A stretch of DNA of 54,174 nucleotides from an uncultured Collinsella sp. (GCA_900541785.1 UQKY01000009.1:1-54174); one strand, 5' to 3'. Counted from the stretch's first letter, positions 15,410 to 24,041 are shown. The notes: generated by a model not told the origin, from the letters alone. Made by a program: numbers and translations.

Positions 15410-18160
15410 CTATTTGGCGTCGGCCCAGGTTATGCCGGTGCTGGCTTCGGCGATCAACGGTACGCGGAGGTCCACTACGTGCTCCATGACGTCGCGGACC
15501 ATGGCGGTGAGGCGCTCGACTTCGTCGACGGGGCACTCAAAGTCCAGTTCGTCGTGTACCTGCAGAATCATGTGGGCGGCAAAGCCCTCTTCTTCCAGGC
15601 GGCGGCTTACGCGGGCCATCGCGATCTTGATGATGTCGGCGGCGGTTCCCTGCATGGGGTGGTTCATAGCCGTGCGCTCGCCAAAGCCGCGGAGTTGCGG
15701 ATTTTTAGCCTTGAGCTCCGGAATATGGCGACGGCGGCCGTACATGGTCTCGGCGTAGCCCGTCTGCTTGGCGCGCGCCACCACGTTGTCGAGGAACGTG
15801 CGCACGCCCGGGTAGGCCTCGTAGTAGCGATCGATCATATCGCGCGCCTCGGCCATCGAGATATGCAGCGACTGCGACAGACCGTAGGCCTGCTGGCCGT
15901 ACACGATACCAAAGTTCACAGCCTTGGCGCGGCTGCGTAGGTCGGGCGTTACCTCGGACACCGGCACGCCAAATACGCGCGCGGCCGTCTCGGCATGGAA
16001 GTCCTCGCCCTCGTTAAAGGCGCGCACCAGGTGCTCGTCACCCGAAAGATGCGCGAGCAAGCGCAGCTCGATCTGCGAGTAGTCCACCGCCAAAAAGACG
16101 CTGCCCTCGCCCGCCGAGAACGCCGTCTTGACGGTACGCCCCAGCTCCGAGCGAGTCGGGATGTTCTGTAGGTTCGGGTCGCTCGAAGACAGACGCCCCG
16201 TCGCGGTGATGGTCTGGTTGTACGTGGTGTGCACACGACCGTCACCACGGCGCAACGGACCTAGCGTGTCCAGATAGGTCGACTTAATCTTGGACTTCTC
16301 ACGCCAGTCCAAAATCAGGCGCACGATCTCGTGGTCGCGGGCAAGATCGCTCAACACCTTGGCATTGGTCGAATAGTAACCGCGCTTGGTCTTTTTGAGA
16401 CCCTTGGTCGGAAGGCCCATCACATCAAAGAGCACATGCGAAAGCTGCATGGGGCTGCCAATATTAAAGGTCTCGTCACCGGCAAGGTCGCGAATGCTTC
16501 GCTCGACCTCGGTGATCTGGGTCGCCAGGCCCTCGGACAGGCTGTGCAGGCGATCGGGATCCACGAGCATGCCCGTGCGCTCCATCTTGGCAAGCACCGG
16601 CACGAGTGGCATCTCGATGCCATCGAACACGTTGGCGGCGTTCTCGCGGGCCATGCGGTCGCGCAGCGGTGCGACCAGCGCCAGCGTCAAGGCCGCCGTG
16701 CGAGCGGCGGGTGCAGGAGCGTCCTCGCCGGCACCCTCTGCACCGCGCGCCGCAGGCAGCGACATCTGCAGATAGGTATCGGCCAGATACGCCTCATCGA
16801 ACTCGGAGCGGTCGGAATCCAGCAGGTAGGCGGCAACCACGGTATCGAAGATGCGCGTGGAATCGGCAGACAGCGGGTCCATGAGCTCGGGCTCAGAGGA
16901 ATCGATAGGCGAAAGCTCGTGCAGCAGTGCCTTCATATCCGGGCTTGCCACGCGGCCCTCCATAAACAGGCGCGCGAGCACGCCGGCAATCACGCCGTGG
17001 GCGAAGTTGAAGCCCTCAACCTCAGCCGCCGCACCGCCGTCGCCCTCCTCGAGCGCGAACAGGCCCTTGGACGTCGCCAGCCACAGCGTGCGCGTCAGTC
17101 CAAAGAGCGCGCCCTCTTCCTTGTCGTCGTCCACCACGGCGGCGACCCACTCGCCGGCATCAATCGCGCGGGAGACCTCAGCCGCAACGGCACCAAGCGC
17201 GTCGGCATCGCCCGCGGCTGCGCGAACCATCGCAGGCATCTCAAGCACACTGGAGGCAGCAGCAGCCCCGCCCTCGCCGCCAATCAGCGCCAAGAAACGG
17301 TTCTGCATGGCGGTGATACCAAGCGTGCCCAGCGCCGCGGAAACCTCATCGGCAGAATACGCCGGGAAGGACGTCGCCTCAAAATCGAGCTCAACGGGTG
17401 CATCGGTGCGGATGGTCGCCACTTTACGGCTCAACAGCGCGTCGTCGATGTGCGCGCGCAGGTTTTCGCCCATCTTGCCCTTGACCTCGTTAGCATGCGC
17501 GATGACCTCGTCCAGGCTGCCGTACTGCGCGATGAGCGCGCTCGCCTTTTTGGGGCCGATGCCCGGCACGCCGGGGATGTTATCGGACGTGTCGCCCTTC
17601 AGACCGTAAAAATCGGGCACGAGCGCCGGCGTGATGCCGTGATACAGATCGTCCACGCTCTCGGGCGTCATGATAGCCACGTCGGACAGGCCCTTGCGGG
17701 TCGAGACCACGTTGACGTGCTCGGTCACGAGCTGATACATATCGCGATCACCGGTCACCAGCAGCATGTCACAGCCGGCCTGCTCGCCCAGGCGCGCCAT
17801 AGTGCCCAGGATGTCATCGCCTTCCCAGCCCTCGGACTGCAAGATCGGCACGTTGAGCGCGGCGAGCAGCTCCTTAATCATGGGAAACTGCGCGTGCAGA
17901 TCGGGGTCCATGGGCGGGCGCTGGGCCTTGTACTGCGGCAGCATCTCCATGCGCACGCGCGGCTTGCCCTTGTCAAACGCCACGACCACACCGTCGGGGT
18001 TAAAGGCATCGATCATCTTAAGGAACATGTTCAGGAAGCCGAAGATCGCGTTGGTGGGACGACCGTCCGGCGCGTTCATGGTGGGCGGCACGGCGTGGAA
18101 GGCGCGGTGCATGAGCGAGTTGCCGTCGATGACGGCAAAGGTACGGCGCTTGTCAGACAT
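15410..18160 (-). CDS. polA: DNA polymerase I
   Basis: Fills gaps and removes RNA primers during replication and repair. The 916 residues hold an N-terminal 5'-3' nuclease domain (about 1-290; TGDRDMYQLV and GLKGDTSDNIPGVPGIGPKKA visible), a central domain where the proofreading exonuclease sits in E. coli, and the polymerase domain (about 500-916) with motif A DYSQIELRLLAHLSGD, motif B RAKAVNFGIVYGQ and motif C QVHDELDFE. In the central part (WVAAVVDDDKEEG) I do not see the usual metal-binding Asp-x-Glu set, so proofreading is probably lost, as in many Gram-positive enzymes. It diverges from the M18 aminopeptidase gene. Confidence 0.95.
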   Translation of the reverse strand: MSDKRRTFAVIDGNSLMHRAFHAVPPTMNAPDGRPTNAIFGFLNMFLKMIDAFNPDGVVVAFDKGKPRVRMEMLPQYKAQRPPMDPDLHAQFPMIKELLAALNVPILQSEGWEGDDILGTMARLGEQAGCDMLLVTGDRDMYQLVTEHVNVVSTRKGLSDVAIMTPESVDDLYHGITPALVPDFYGLKGDTSDNIPGVPGIGPKKASALIAQYGSLDEVIAHANEVKGKMGENLRAHIDDALLSRKVATIRTDAPVELDFEATSFPAYSADEVSAALGTLGITAMQNRFLALIGGEGGAAAASSVLEMPAMVRAAAGDADALGAVAAEVSRAIDAGEWVAAVVDDDKEEGALFGLTRTLWLATSKGLFALEEGDGGAAAEVEGFNFAHGVIAGVLARLFMEGRVASPDMKALLHELSPIDSSEPELMDPLSADSTRIFDTVVAAYLLDSDRSEFDEAYLADTYLQMSLPAARGAEGAGEDAPAPAARTAALTLALVAPLRDRMARENAANVFDGIEMPLVPVLAKMERTGMLVDPDRLHSLSEGLATQITEVERSIRDLAGDETFNIGSPMQLSHVLFDVMGLPTKGLKKTKRGYYSTNAKVLSDLARDHEIVRLILDWREKSKIKSTYLDTLGPLRRGDGRVHTTYNQTITATGRLSSSDPNLQNIPTRSELGRTVKTAFSAGEGSVFLAVDYSQIELRLLAHLSGDEHLVRAFNEGEDFHAETAARVFGVPVSEVTPDLRSRAKAVNFGIVYGQQAYGLSQSLHISMAEARDMIDRYYEAYPGVRTFLDNVVARAKQTGYAETMYGRRRHIPELKAKNPQLRGFGERTAMNHPMQGTAADIIKIAMARVSRRLEEEGFAAHMILQVHDELDFECPVDEVERLTAMVRDVMEHVVDLRVPLIAEASTGITWADAK

Positions 18161-18326
18161 ATTGAATACCTCGCTTTAGGCTGGGCACGGTTTGCTCACA
18201 CCAGTTTACACGCTCCCCGCCCCGCGACCACCGCACATCAAGCTCCCCCGCCACCGTGAGCCCGCGCGTGATACGATGGCTCACGGTACATCAACCAGCA
18301 CGATCGATCCGAAAGGAGCCTGCGTC

Positions 18327-19724
18327 ATGGAGCGTCCCTGCGCATGGAAAAAGTACACGCCACAGCAGATCGAGGAACTCGAGGAGCTTTGCCGCGGCTA
18401 TAAGCAGTTTTTGAGTGAGAACAAGACCGAGCGCCTGTGCGTTAAGACCGGTATCAAGATGGCCGAGGAGGCGGGCTACGTCAATCTGGAGACCGTGATC
18501 GCCGAGGGCCGCGCGCTCAAGGCAGGCGACAAGGTGTACGCCGCCAACCACGGCAAGGACCTTATGCTCGTCAACCTGGGCACCGCCCCGCTCGAGCAGG
18601 GCTTTAACATCCTGGGCGCCCACGTGGACTCGCCGCGCCTAGACCTTAAGCAGAACCCCGCTTTCGAGGCCGGCGACATGGCCTATCTCGACACGCACTA
18701 CTATGGCGGCGTCAAGAGCTACCACTGGGTCGCTTCCCCGCTCGCACTCGTAGGCGTCATCTGCAAAAAGGACGGCACCACCGTCGACATCAACATCGGC
18801 GACAAGGCGGACGACCCGGTCTTTACCATCTCCGACCTGCTGATCCACCTCTCGAGCGAGCAGATGGCCAAGCCCGCCAAGGATGCCGTCGATGCCGAGA
18901 TCCTCGACGTGATCGTGGGCGGCCGCCCCGTCAAGTTTGACGAGGACGACAAGGACGCTCCCAAGGAGCCCGTCAAGCAGATGTTCCTGGATATCCTCAA
19001 GGAGCAGTACGACGTCGAGGAGGAGGACTTCCTCTCCGCCGAGATTGAGGTCGTGCCCGCCGGCCCGGCCCGCGACATGGGCCTCGACCGCTCCATGATT
19101 CTGGGCTATGGCCACGACGACCGTGTCTGCGCCTATCCGTCCATGCTCGCCCAGATCGACGTCGCCAACGTGGACCGCACGAGCATCACACTCATCGTCG
19201 ACAAGGAGGAAATCGGTTCCGTGGGTGCCACCGGCATGACGAGCCGCTTCTTCGAGAACACCGTCGCCGAGATCATGACTCTCGCCGGCGAGGATAGCCC
19301 GCTGGCCCTGCGCCGTGCACTCGCCCACAGCCGCATGCTCTCCTCCGACGTGTCCGCCGGCTTCGACCCGGGCTACGCCGGCAAGTTCGAAACCAAGAAC
19401 GCAGCCTTCATGGGTCGCGGCCTGTGCTTCAACAAGTACACGGGCAGCCGCGGCAAGGGCGGCTCCAACGACGCCGATGCCGAGTACGTGGCCCTCGTCC
19501 GCGACATCATGGACGAGGCCGGCGTGGACTTCCAGACCTGTGAGCTCGGTCGCGTCAACGCGGGCGGCGGCGGCACCATTGCCTACATCATGGCAAAGTA
19601 TGGCATGAACGTCATCGACTCCGGCGTTGCCGTCCTGTCCATGCACGCCCTGTGGGAGGTCGCCAACAAGGCCGACATCTACGAAGCCTATCGTGGCTAC
19701 AAGGCCTTCCTCGAGCGCGCCTAA
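18327..19724 (+). CDS. M18 family aminopeptidase
   Basis: Zinc aminopeptidase of family M18 (aspartyl aminopeptidase / aminopeptidase I type), probably cytoplasmic, releasing N-terminal amino acids from peptides. The 465 residues include the metal-ligand block ILGAHVDSPRLDL, the catalytic DKEEIGSVG, and SSDVSAGFDPGY near residue 345; a C-terminal histidine ligand is in VLSMHALWEV. The frame is open from 18192, but the AAGGAG site eight bases before the ATG at 18327 and the family N-terminus set the start. A hairpin with a T-run follows closely. Confidence 0.9.
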   Translation: MERPCAWKKYTPQQIEELEELCRGYKQFLSENKTERLCVKTGIKMAEEAGYVNLETVIAEGRALKAGDKVYAANHGKDLMLVNLGTAPLEQGFNILGAHVDSPRLDLKQNPAFEAGDMAYLDTHYYGGVKSYHWVASPLALVGVICKKDGTTVDINIGDKADDPVFTISDLLIHLSSEQMAKPAKDAVDAEILDVIVGGRPVKFDEDDKDAPKEPVKQMFLDILKEQYDVEEEDFLSAEIEVVPAGPARDMGLDRSMILGYGHDDRVCAYPSMLAQIDVANVDRTSITLIVDKEEIGSVGATGMTSRFFENTVAEIMTLAGEDSPLALRRALAHSRMLSSDVSAGFDPGYAGKFETKNAAFMGRGLCFNKYTGSRGKGGSNDADAEYVALVRDIMDEAGVDFQTCELGRVNAGGGGTIAYIMAKYGMNVIDSGVAVLSMHALWEVANKADIYEAYRGYKAFLERA

Positions 19725-19737
19725 TCAACCCTTCATC

Positions 19738-19812
19738 AGTTGCGGTGAATTACGGACTAAACTGGCCCATAAACGACCAAAACAGACCGTATTCCACCGC
19801 AACTTCTTTTTT
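19738..19812 (+). terminator. Terminator-like hairpin just before yaaA
   Basis: AGTTGCGGTGAATTACGG (19738-19755) and CCGTATTCCACCGCAACT (19787-19804) are complementary with two mismatches and are followed by TCTTTTTT. This ends the aminopeptidase transcript, but the T-run stops only about six bases before the yaaA ribosome site, so it may also act as an attenuator for yaaA. Confidence 0.75.
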
Positions 19813-19827
19813 GGCAGAGGAGAGTCC

Positions 19828-20637
19828 ATGCTGCAGGTCATCATTTCGCCCGCCAAGCAGATGCGCGCGGCCCAAGATGCTTTTGAAGTCCTGGGCATTA
19901 CACCCTTTGCGCGCGAGACAGCTCGCCTCCACCGCGCACTGCTAGATATCGAGCGGAATGAAGGCAGCGGCGGCCTGCAGGCGCTATGGAACGTGAGCGA
20001 CAGGCTGCTTACAACGTGCCTGGATACGCTTCACGAATTTATGCCCGTCCTGAGCGATGCCGACCTCGCCGATCCCGATATCGCGCGTCGAATCTCCCCT
20101 GCCGTCATGTCCTATCACGGCATTCAATACCAAAGCATGGCGCCCGAGGTCATGGATGCCGCACAGCTCGACTGGCTGCAAAACCATCTCTGGATCCTCT
20201 CGGGCCTTTACGGATGCGTGCGCCCCTTTCATGCCGTTGAACCGTATAGGCTGGAGATGGGCGCGAAGCTTGCCGTCGACAATGCCCGAGACCTCTACGC
20301 GTTTTGGGGCGACAAGCTCGCACGGGCCATCGCTCCGGCGGGCTCCAACGCTACGATCGTCAACCTCGCCAGCGCGGAATACGCCAAAGCCGTTCTGCCC
20401 TGCCTCACCACCGACGCCACAGCCGTCACGTGCCTCTTTGGCGAGGGTATCCGCAACGGGAAGCCCATCCAACGGTCGACCGCCAGCAAAAAGGCGCGCG
20501 GCTCCATGGTGCGCTGGATGGCAGAAAACAAGCTCGAGGATGCAAGCGAACTTACCGCGTTCGACGTTGGTTATCGACACTTTCCCGAGCTTTCAAATAA
20601 AAATACTTTGGTCTTCCTGAACGAACAGGCCTTGTAG
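19828..20637 (+). CDS. yaaA: Peroxide stress protein YaaA (UPF0246)
   Basis: A member of the YaaA/DUF328 family. In E. coli YaaA is induced by hydrogen peroxide and lowers free intracellular iron, which limits Fenton damage to DNA. The 269 residues show the family start MLQVIISPAKQM, the middle ILSGLYGCVRPFHAVEPYRLEMG and the C-terminal block ARGSMVRWMAEN. A GAGGAGA site lies before the ATG. Its own promoter is not obvious: the space to the upstream aminopeptidase gene is almost filled by the hairpin at 19738-19812. An anaerobe would plausibly use it during oxygen exposure. Confidence 0.9.
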   Translation: MLQVIISPAKQMRAAQDAFEVLGITPFARETARLHRALLDIERNEGSGGLQALWNVSDRLLTTCLDTLHEFMPVLSDADLADPDIARRISPAVMSYHGIQYQSMAPEVMDAAQLDWLQNHLWILSGLYGCVRPFHAVEPYRLEMGAKLAVDNARDLYAFWGDKLARAIAPAGSNATIVNLASAEYAKAVLPCLTTDATAVTCLFGEGIRNGKPIQRSTASKKARGSMVRWMAENKLEDASELTAFDVGYRHFPELSNKNTLVFLNEQAL

Positions 20638-20677
20638 GACCACCGCTACTTTTAAATGTGCTGCCTAGGCACGGCGT

Positions 20678-21193
20678 CTATTCCGCCAAGCCGTCGGCTT
20701 TGGCAATTTCATTTGTCGAGCCGTCCTGATAGGTAATCTTGACATGCTCCACCTCGGACACCTGGACGCCCGACGGGGGCTCCAGGCGCCATTCCATCAG
20801 CGCGATATCCATCGTCGTGGGCACATCCCCTTTATCTTTGAGCTCGACTGACAGCGTCTTAAGCGACGCATCGAAGGTCACGCGCTCGATCTCTTCACCA
20901 GGAATGGAACCACCGCTCAGCTGCAGCTGGACAAATCCATCGCACGGATACCAATAGTCGCCGGGAGCTGCCACCGTGTTACCGCCAGAGACCTTCACCG
21001 TCATGATCGGTAGGCTATCATCAGCCTCGAACTCCCAGGCAGCGCCGCCGCGACCGCCAAACGTCCAGATACAAAAGGCAATCACCAGCACGGCAAGCAC
21101 CGCAAAACCAATCGCGACAAGGCCATGGTGCGCACGGCTTTCCTCGGCCGATACATCCCATTGCGTCTCTCGATATAGATGCTTGTCTTCCAT
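20678..21193 (-). CDS. Membrane-anchored protein of unknown function
   Basis: A 171-residue protein I do not recognise. Residues 1-25 are hydrophilic, one membrane segment follows (about residues 26-45, VAIGFAVLAVLVIAFCIWTF), and the remaining 120 residues are predicted outside the cell. The outer part has alternating beta-like sequence (MTVKVSGGNTV, VTFDASLKTLSVELKD, VKITYQDGST), suggesting a small beta-sandwich. A GGGAGG site precedes the ATG; the longer upstream frame (to 21373) overlaps the TPP riboswitch and is rejected. It diverges from thiC and converges with yaaA, so the context gives no hint of function. Confidence 0.7.
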   Translation of the reverse strand: MEDKHLYRETQWDVSAEESRAHHGLVAIGFAVLAVLVIAFCIWTFGGRGGAAWEFEADDSLPIMTVKVSGGNTVAAPGDYWYPCDGFVQLQLSGGSIPGEEIERVTFDASLKTLSVELKDKGDVPTTMDIALMEWRLEPPSGVQVSEVEHVKITYQDGSTNEIAKADGLAE

Positions 21194-21218
21194 GTTCGCC
21201 TCCCCACAGGCACGCTCG

Positions 21219-21249
21219 TTGGCCCAATCGTACCCATTCAGGCTATACT
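21219..21249 (+). promoter_or_regulatory. Probable thiC promoter
   Basis: TATACT (21244-21249) is a good -10 placed about 13 bases before the riboswitch. TTGGCC (21219-21224) is the best -35, although its 19-base spacing is long. Confidence 0.5.
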
Positions 21250-21261
21250 TGAGCCCATGAC

Positions 21262-21356
21262 ATAACGGGGAGCTTGTAGGACAAGACGGCAGGCTGAGAC
21301 TGGGCGCGCCCGCCCTGACCCGCAAACCTGATATGGGTAATGCCAACGAAGGGAGC
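21262..21356 (+). promoter_or_regulatory. TPP riboswitch (THI element)
   Basis: Thiamine pyrophosphate riboswitch in the thiC leader. The conserved blocks are in order: ACGGGGAGC, GGCTGAGACTGGGCG, a P3-type variable stem, GACCCGC, ACCTGATATGGGTAATGCCA and CGAAGGGA. The last block contains the AAGGGAG ribosome site of thiC, eight bases before the ATG, so TPP binding probably hides this site and blocks translation. No separate terminator hairpin is seen between it and the start codon. Confidence 0.97.
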
Positions 21357-21363
21357 CGTGCCA

Positions 21364-22698
21364 ATGAGCACACAGACCGAGCCCAAGCTCGTCACGCAAA
21401 TCGACTTCGCCCGCGCCGGGCAGATCACGCCGCAGATGAAGGAAGTCGCCGAGCGCGAGCATCGCGACCCCGAGTACATCCGCGAGCGTGTGGCCGACGG
21501 CCGCATCGCCATTCCCGCCAACATCGTGCACATCAAAAAGGGCATGCGCGCCTTTGGTGTCGGTGAGGGCCTGTCCACCAAGGTCAACGTCAACCTGGGC
21601 ATCTCGGGCGACAAGGCCGATGCCGCCGAGGAATGGAAGAAGGTCAAGATCGCCGAGGACTTTGGCGCCGACGCCATCATGGACCTCTCAAACTCGGGCA
21701 AGACGCGCCAGTTCCGCCAGCAGCTCATCGACGAGACGCCGCTCATGGTGGGCACGGTGCCGATGTACGACGCCATCGGCTACATGGAAAAGCCGCTGGT
21801 CAAGCTTACCAAGGACGACCTGTTCGAAGTCGTGCGCGCGCACGCCGAGGACGGCGTGGACTTTATGACCATCCACTGCGGCATCAACAAGTCGGTCACC
21901 AAGACCTTTAAGGAGACCGGCCGCCTCATGAACATCGTCAGCCGCGGCGGCTCGCTGCTGTTTGGCTGGATGGAGGTCACCGGCAACGAGAACCCGTTCT
22001 ATGAGTTCTACGATGAGTTGCTCGAGATTTGCCACGAGTACGACGTGACGATCTCGCTCGGCGACTCCTGCCGCCCGGGCTGTCTCTACGACTCCAACGA
22101 CGCAACCGAGACCGCCGAGATGATCGAGCTGGGCAAGCTGTGCAAGCGCGCCTGGGCCGCCGGCGTCCAGGTTATGGTCGAGGGACCGGGCCACATGGCG
22201 CTCGACGAGATCGCCGCCAACATGAAGCTGCAGAAGCGCCTGTGCCACAACGCCCCGTTCTATGTGCTGGGGCCGCTGGTGACCGATATCGGTGTGGGCT
22301 ACGACCACATCACCGCAGCCATCGGCGGCGCCATCTCCGCGAGCTCGGGCGCCGACTTCCTGTGCTACGTGACGCCCGCCGAGCACCTGTGCCTGCCCAA
22401 CGCCCAGGATGTGCTCGACGGCCTTATGGCCACCAAGATTGCCGCACACGCTGCCGACATCGCCAAGAAGGTGCCCCACGCCCGCGACATGGACGACAAG
22501 ATGGGCCAGGCGCGCCGCAAACTCGACTGGGATGCCATGTGGAAGTGCGCGCTCGACCCGATTACGGGCAAGAAGCGCTACGAGGAATCCCCCGCCGCCA
22601 CCGAGGGCACCTGCACCATGTGCGGCAAGATGTGTGCCGTCCGCACCGTTAACAAGGTGTTCGAAGGCACGACCATTGATCTTGGCATGGAGGATTAG
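21364..22698 (+). CDS. thiC: Phosphomethylpyrimidine synthase
   Basis: Radical SAM enzyme that rearranges aminoimidazole ribotide into HMP-phosphate, the pyrimidine half of thiamine. The 444 residues correspond to the short form without the plant/enterobacterial N-terminal extension. Recognisable blocks are GTVPMYDAIGY, VDFMTIHCGINKS, GDSCRPGCLYDS and VEGPGHMALDEI. The C-terminal cluster motif reads C-T-M-C-G-K-M-C, that is C-X2-C-X3-C, one residue shorter than the C-X2-C-X4-C of E. coli ThiC. Translation is controlled by the TPP riboswitch, whose last block is the ribosome site. thiD follows 180 bases downstream. Confidence 0.96.
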   Translation: MSTQTEPKLVTQIDFARAGQITPQMKEVAEREHRDPEYIRERVADGRIAIPANIVHIKKGMRAFGVGEGLSTKVNVNLGISGDKADAAEEWKKVKIAEDFGADAIMDLSNSGKTRQFRQQLIDETPLMVGTVPMYDAIGYMEKPLVKLTKDDLFEVVRAHAEDGVDFMTIHCGINKSVTKTFKETGRLMNIVSRGGSLLFGWMEVTGNENPFYEFYDELLEICHEYDVTISLGDSCRPGCLYDSNDATETAEMIELGKLCKRAWAAGVQVMVEGPGHMALDEIAANMKLQKRLCHNAPFYVLGPLVTDIGVGYDHITAAIGGAISASSGADFLCYVTPAEHLCLPNAQDVLDGLMATKIAAHAADIAKKVPHARDMDDKMGQARRKLDWDAMWKCALDPITGKKRYEESPAATEGTCTMCGKMCAVRTVNKVFEGTTIDLGMED

Positions 22699-22792
22699 CT
22701 TTTAAAAGGCAGTCCAGTATGCCTGCTGCAACGCCCGTCTATTGTTGACTTGTGAACAATTGCTTACATTTGCGTAAAGATTGCATCGCCCG

Positions 22793-22827
22793 CCCGGGTT
22801 CGGCATACAGCCGGCCCGGGCATCTTT
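22793..22827 (+). terminator. Hairpin between thiC and thiD
   Basis: GCCCGGG with GCCG..CCCGGGC forms a strong hairpin (about 22793-22821) followed by ATCTTT. It probably ends or attenuates the thiC transcript. A TATAAT at 22827-22832 right after it could be the -10 of a separate thiD promoter, although no good -35 is visible. Confidence 0.5.
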
Positions 22828-22878
22828 ATAATGCGGGGTAAAAGACCCATTTGAATCCGACCGAACAAGGGAGCGAAC

Positions 22879-23709
22879 ATGGATCGCAGTAAGGTACCCG
22901 CCGTTCTATCCATCGCAGGATCCGATTCCAGCGGTGGCGCCGGCATTCAGGCCGACATCAAGACCATCACGGCGCACCGTCTGTATGCCGAGACGGCCAT
23001 CACCGCCATCACAGCGCAAAACACACTGGGCGTCACCGCCGTGCAGAATATCTCCCCTGATATCGTCGCTGCGCAAATTGACGCCGTCTTTGACGATATT
23101 CGCCCGAGCGCCGTCAAGATCGGCATGGTTTCTTCTGTCGAGATTATCGAAGTCATCGCCGACCGCTTGAGCGCTTGGAACGCAACGAACGTGGTCGTCG
23201 ACCCCGTCATGGTCGCCACCTCGGGCGCTCGTCTCATTGCCGAGGATGCCTCCGAGGCACTCACCCGCCGCCTGTTCCCGTTGGCAACCGTCATCACGCC
23301 CAACATTCCCGAGGCTATGGCGCTGCTCGATTACGAGGTCGATTCCGAGCGCACACAGCAAAATGCCGCCATGCTTCTCACCCGCCGCTTTGGCTGCGCG
23401 TCCCTCGTTAAGGGTGGGCATCTTGTCAACGAAGCCAACGATGTGCTAGCAGAGCCCGCGCCGCTCGATGACGAGGGCAACCACCTGGGCGATCCACTCA
23501 CCACGTGGTTCCGCCACAAGCGCATCGAGACCGGCAACACGCATGGCACTGGCTGCACGCTTTCGTCCGCCATCGCCTGCGCGCTGGCCCAGGGTATGGA
23601 TCTTGCCGACGCCATCAACGCCGGCAAGGCCTACCTAACCGGCGCTCTCGCCGCCGGCTTTGACATGGGCAAAGGCTCCGGCCCCGTCAACCATATGTGG
23701 CAGTATTAA
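22879..23709 (+). CDS. thiD: Hydroxymethylpyrimidine (phosphate) kinase
   Basis: Phosphorylates HMP and HMP-phosphate to HMP-pyrophosphate, the substrate coupled to the thiazole by ThiE. The 276 residues are a ribokinase-fold protein with AGSDSSGGAGIQADIKT at the N-terminus, VVDPVMVATSGARL in the middle, LVKGGH and the anion-hole/base motif GNTHGTGCTLSSA near residue 220. AAGGGAG lies six bases before the ATG. It follows thiC on the same strand but behind a hairpin and without its own riboswitch. thiE, thiM and thiG are not in the window, so ThiC product must meet genes elsewhere. Confidence 0.94.
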   Translation: MDRSKVPAVLSIAGSDSSGGAGIQADIKTITAHRLYAETAITAITAQNTLGVTAVQNISPDIVAAQIDAVFDDIRPSAVKIGMVSSVEIIEVIADRLSAWNATNVVVDPVMVATSGARLIAEDASEALTRRLFPLATVITPNIPEAMALLDYEVDSERTQQNAAMLLTRRFGCASLVKGGHLVNEANDVLAEPAPLDDEGNHLGDPLTTWFRHKRIETGNTHGTGCTLSSAIACALAQGMDLADAINAGKAYLTGALAAGFDMGKGSGPVNHMWQY

Positions 23710-23724
23710 GATTTGCAGCCCAAA

Positions 23725-23759
23725 ACCACTGCAAAGGGGAAAGGCACCTTTGCAGTGGT
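23725..23759 (+). terminator. Hairpin after thiD, left bracket of the repeat array
   Basis: ACCACTGCAAAGG (23725-23737) pairs with CCTTTGCAGTGGT (23747-23759). It lies 15 bases past the thiD stop and probably ends that transcript. Its arms resemble those of the hairpin at 24004-24029, so the two form matching borders of the palindrome array between them. Confidence 0.6.
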
Positions 23760-23770
23760 CCTCACAAACA

Positions 23771-23825
23771 TCTCAATCTGTAACAGTTAGAGCCCATTTT
23801 TCGGCCCACCTGTTACAGATTGAGA
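23771..23825 (-). repeat. 55-bp palindromic element R1
   Basis: Perfect 15-bp arms TCTCAATCTGTAACA / TGTTACAGATTGAGA enclose a 25-base core. Read on the minus strand the core contains GGCCGAAAAA..GGGCTCTAA, which aligns with the cores of R2 and of R3 (minus strand). It is the first of three units spaced 80-81 bp. Confidence 0.85.
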
Positions 23826-23850
23826 CATTCAAATTCCGCTCAGGAGATAA

Positions 23851-23905
23851 TCTCGATCTGTAACAGTAACTCGGCAAAATCGACCCTAGATGTTACAGAT
23901 CGAGA
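23851..23905 (+). repeat. 55-bp palindromic element R2
   Basis: Arms TCTCGATCTGTAACA / TGTTACAGATCGAGA. The fifth base of the left arm and its partner both differ from R1 (A-T to G-C), so the pairing is kept. The core aligns with the others in the plus direction (GGC-AAAA-CG-CC-TAGATGTTACAG), opposite to R1 and R3. Confidence 0.85.
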
Positions 23906-23931
23906 CAAACGACCGATATCGACCTAAATAA

Positions 23932-23986
23932 TCTCAATCTGTAACATCTAGGCCGTTTTCGGCCTTACAACTGTTACAGATCAAGA
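23932..23986 (-). repeat. 55-bp palindromic element R3
   Basis: Arms TCTCAATCTGTAACA / TGTTACAGATCAAGA with one G-T pair. The core holds a perfect inner hairpin AGGCCG-TTTT-CGGCCT. Minus-strand reading matches R2, so the array alternates in orientation R1 minus, R2 plus, R3 minus, as in BIME clusters of REP sequences. Confidence 0.85.
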
Positions 23987-24003
23987 CAAACAAACGAAAC
24001 AAG

Positions 24004-24029
24004 CCACCGCAAAGGTACCTTTGTGGTGG
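24004..24029 (-). terminator. Hairpin after the SGNH gene, right bracket of the array
   Basis: CCACCGCAAAGG / CCTTTGTGGTGG (with G-T pairs) with a two-base loop, 12 bases past the stop of the minus-strand SGNH hydrolase. It is likely that gene's terminator and is related in sequence to the hairpin at 23725-23759. Confidence 0.55.
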
Positions 24030-24041
24030 TTTGGGGCCGTG

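Noticed and set aside
23771..23986. Possible CRISPR array (three repeats, 25-26 bp spacers)
   Set aside because: Repeats are 55 bp with variable cores and alternate in orientation, spacers show no array character, and no cas gene is in the window.
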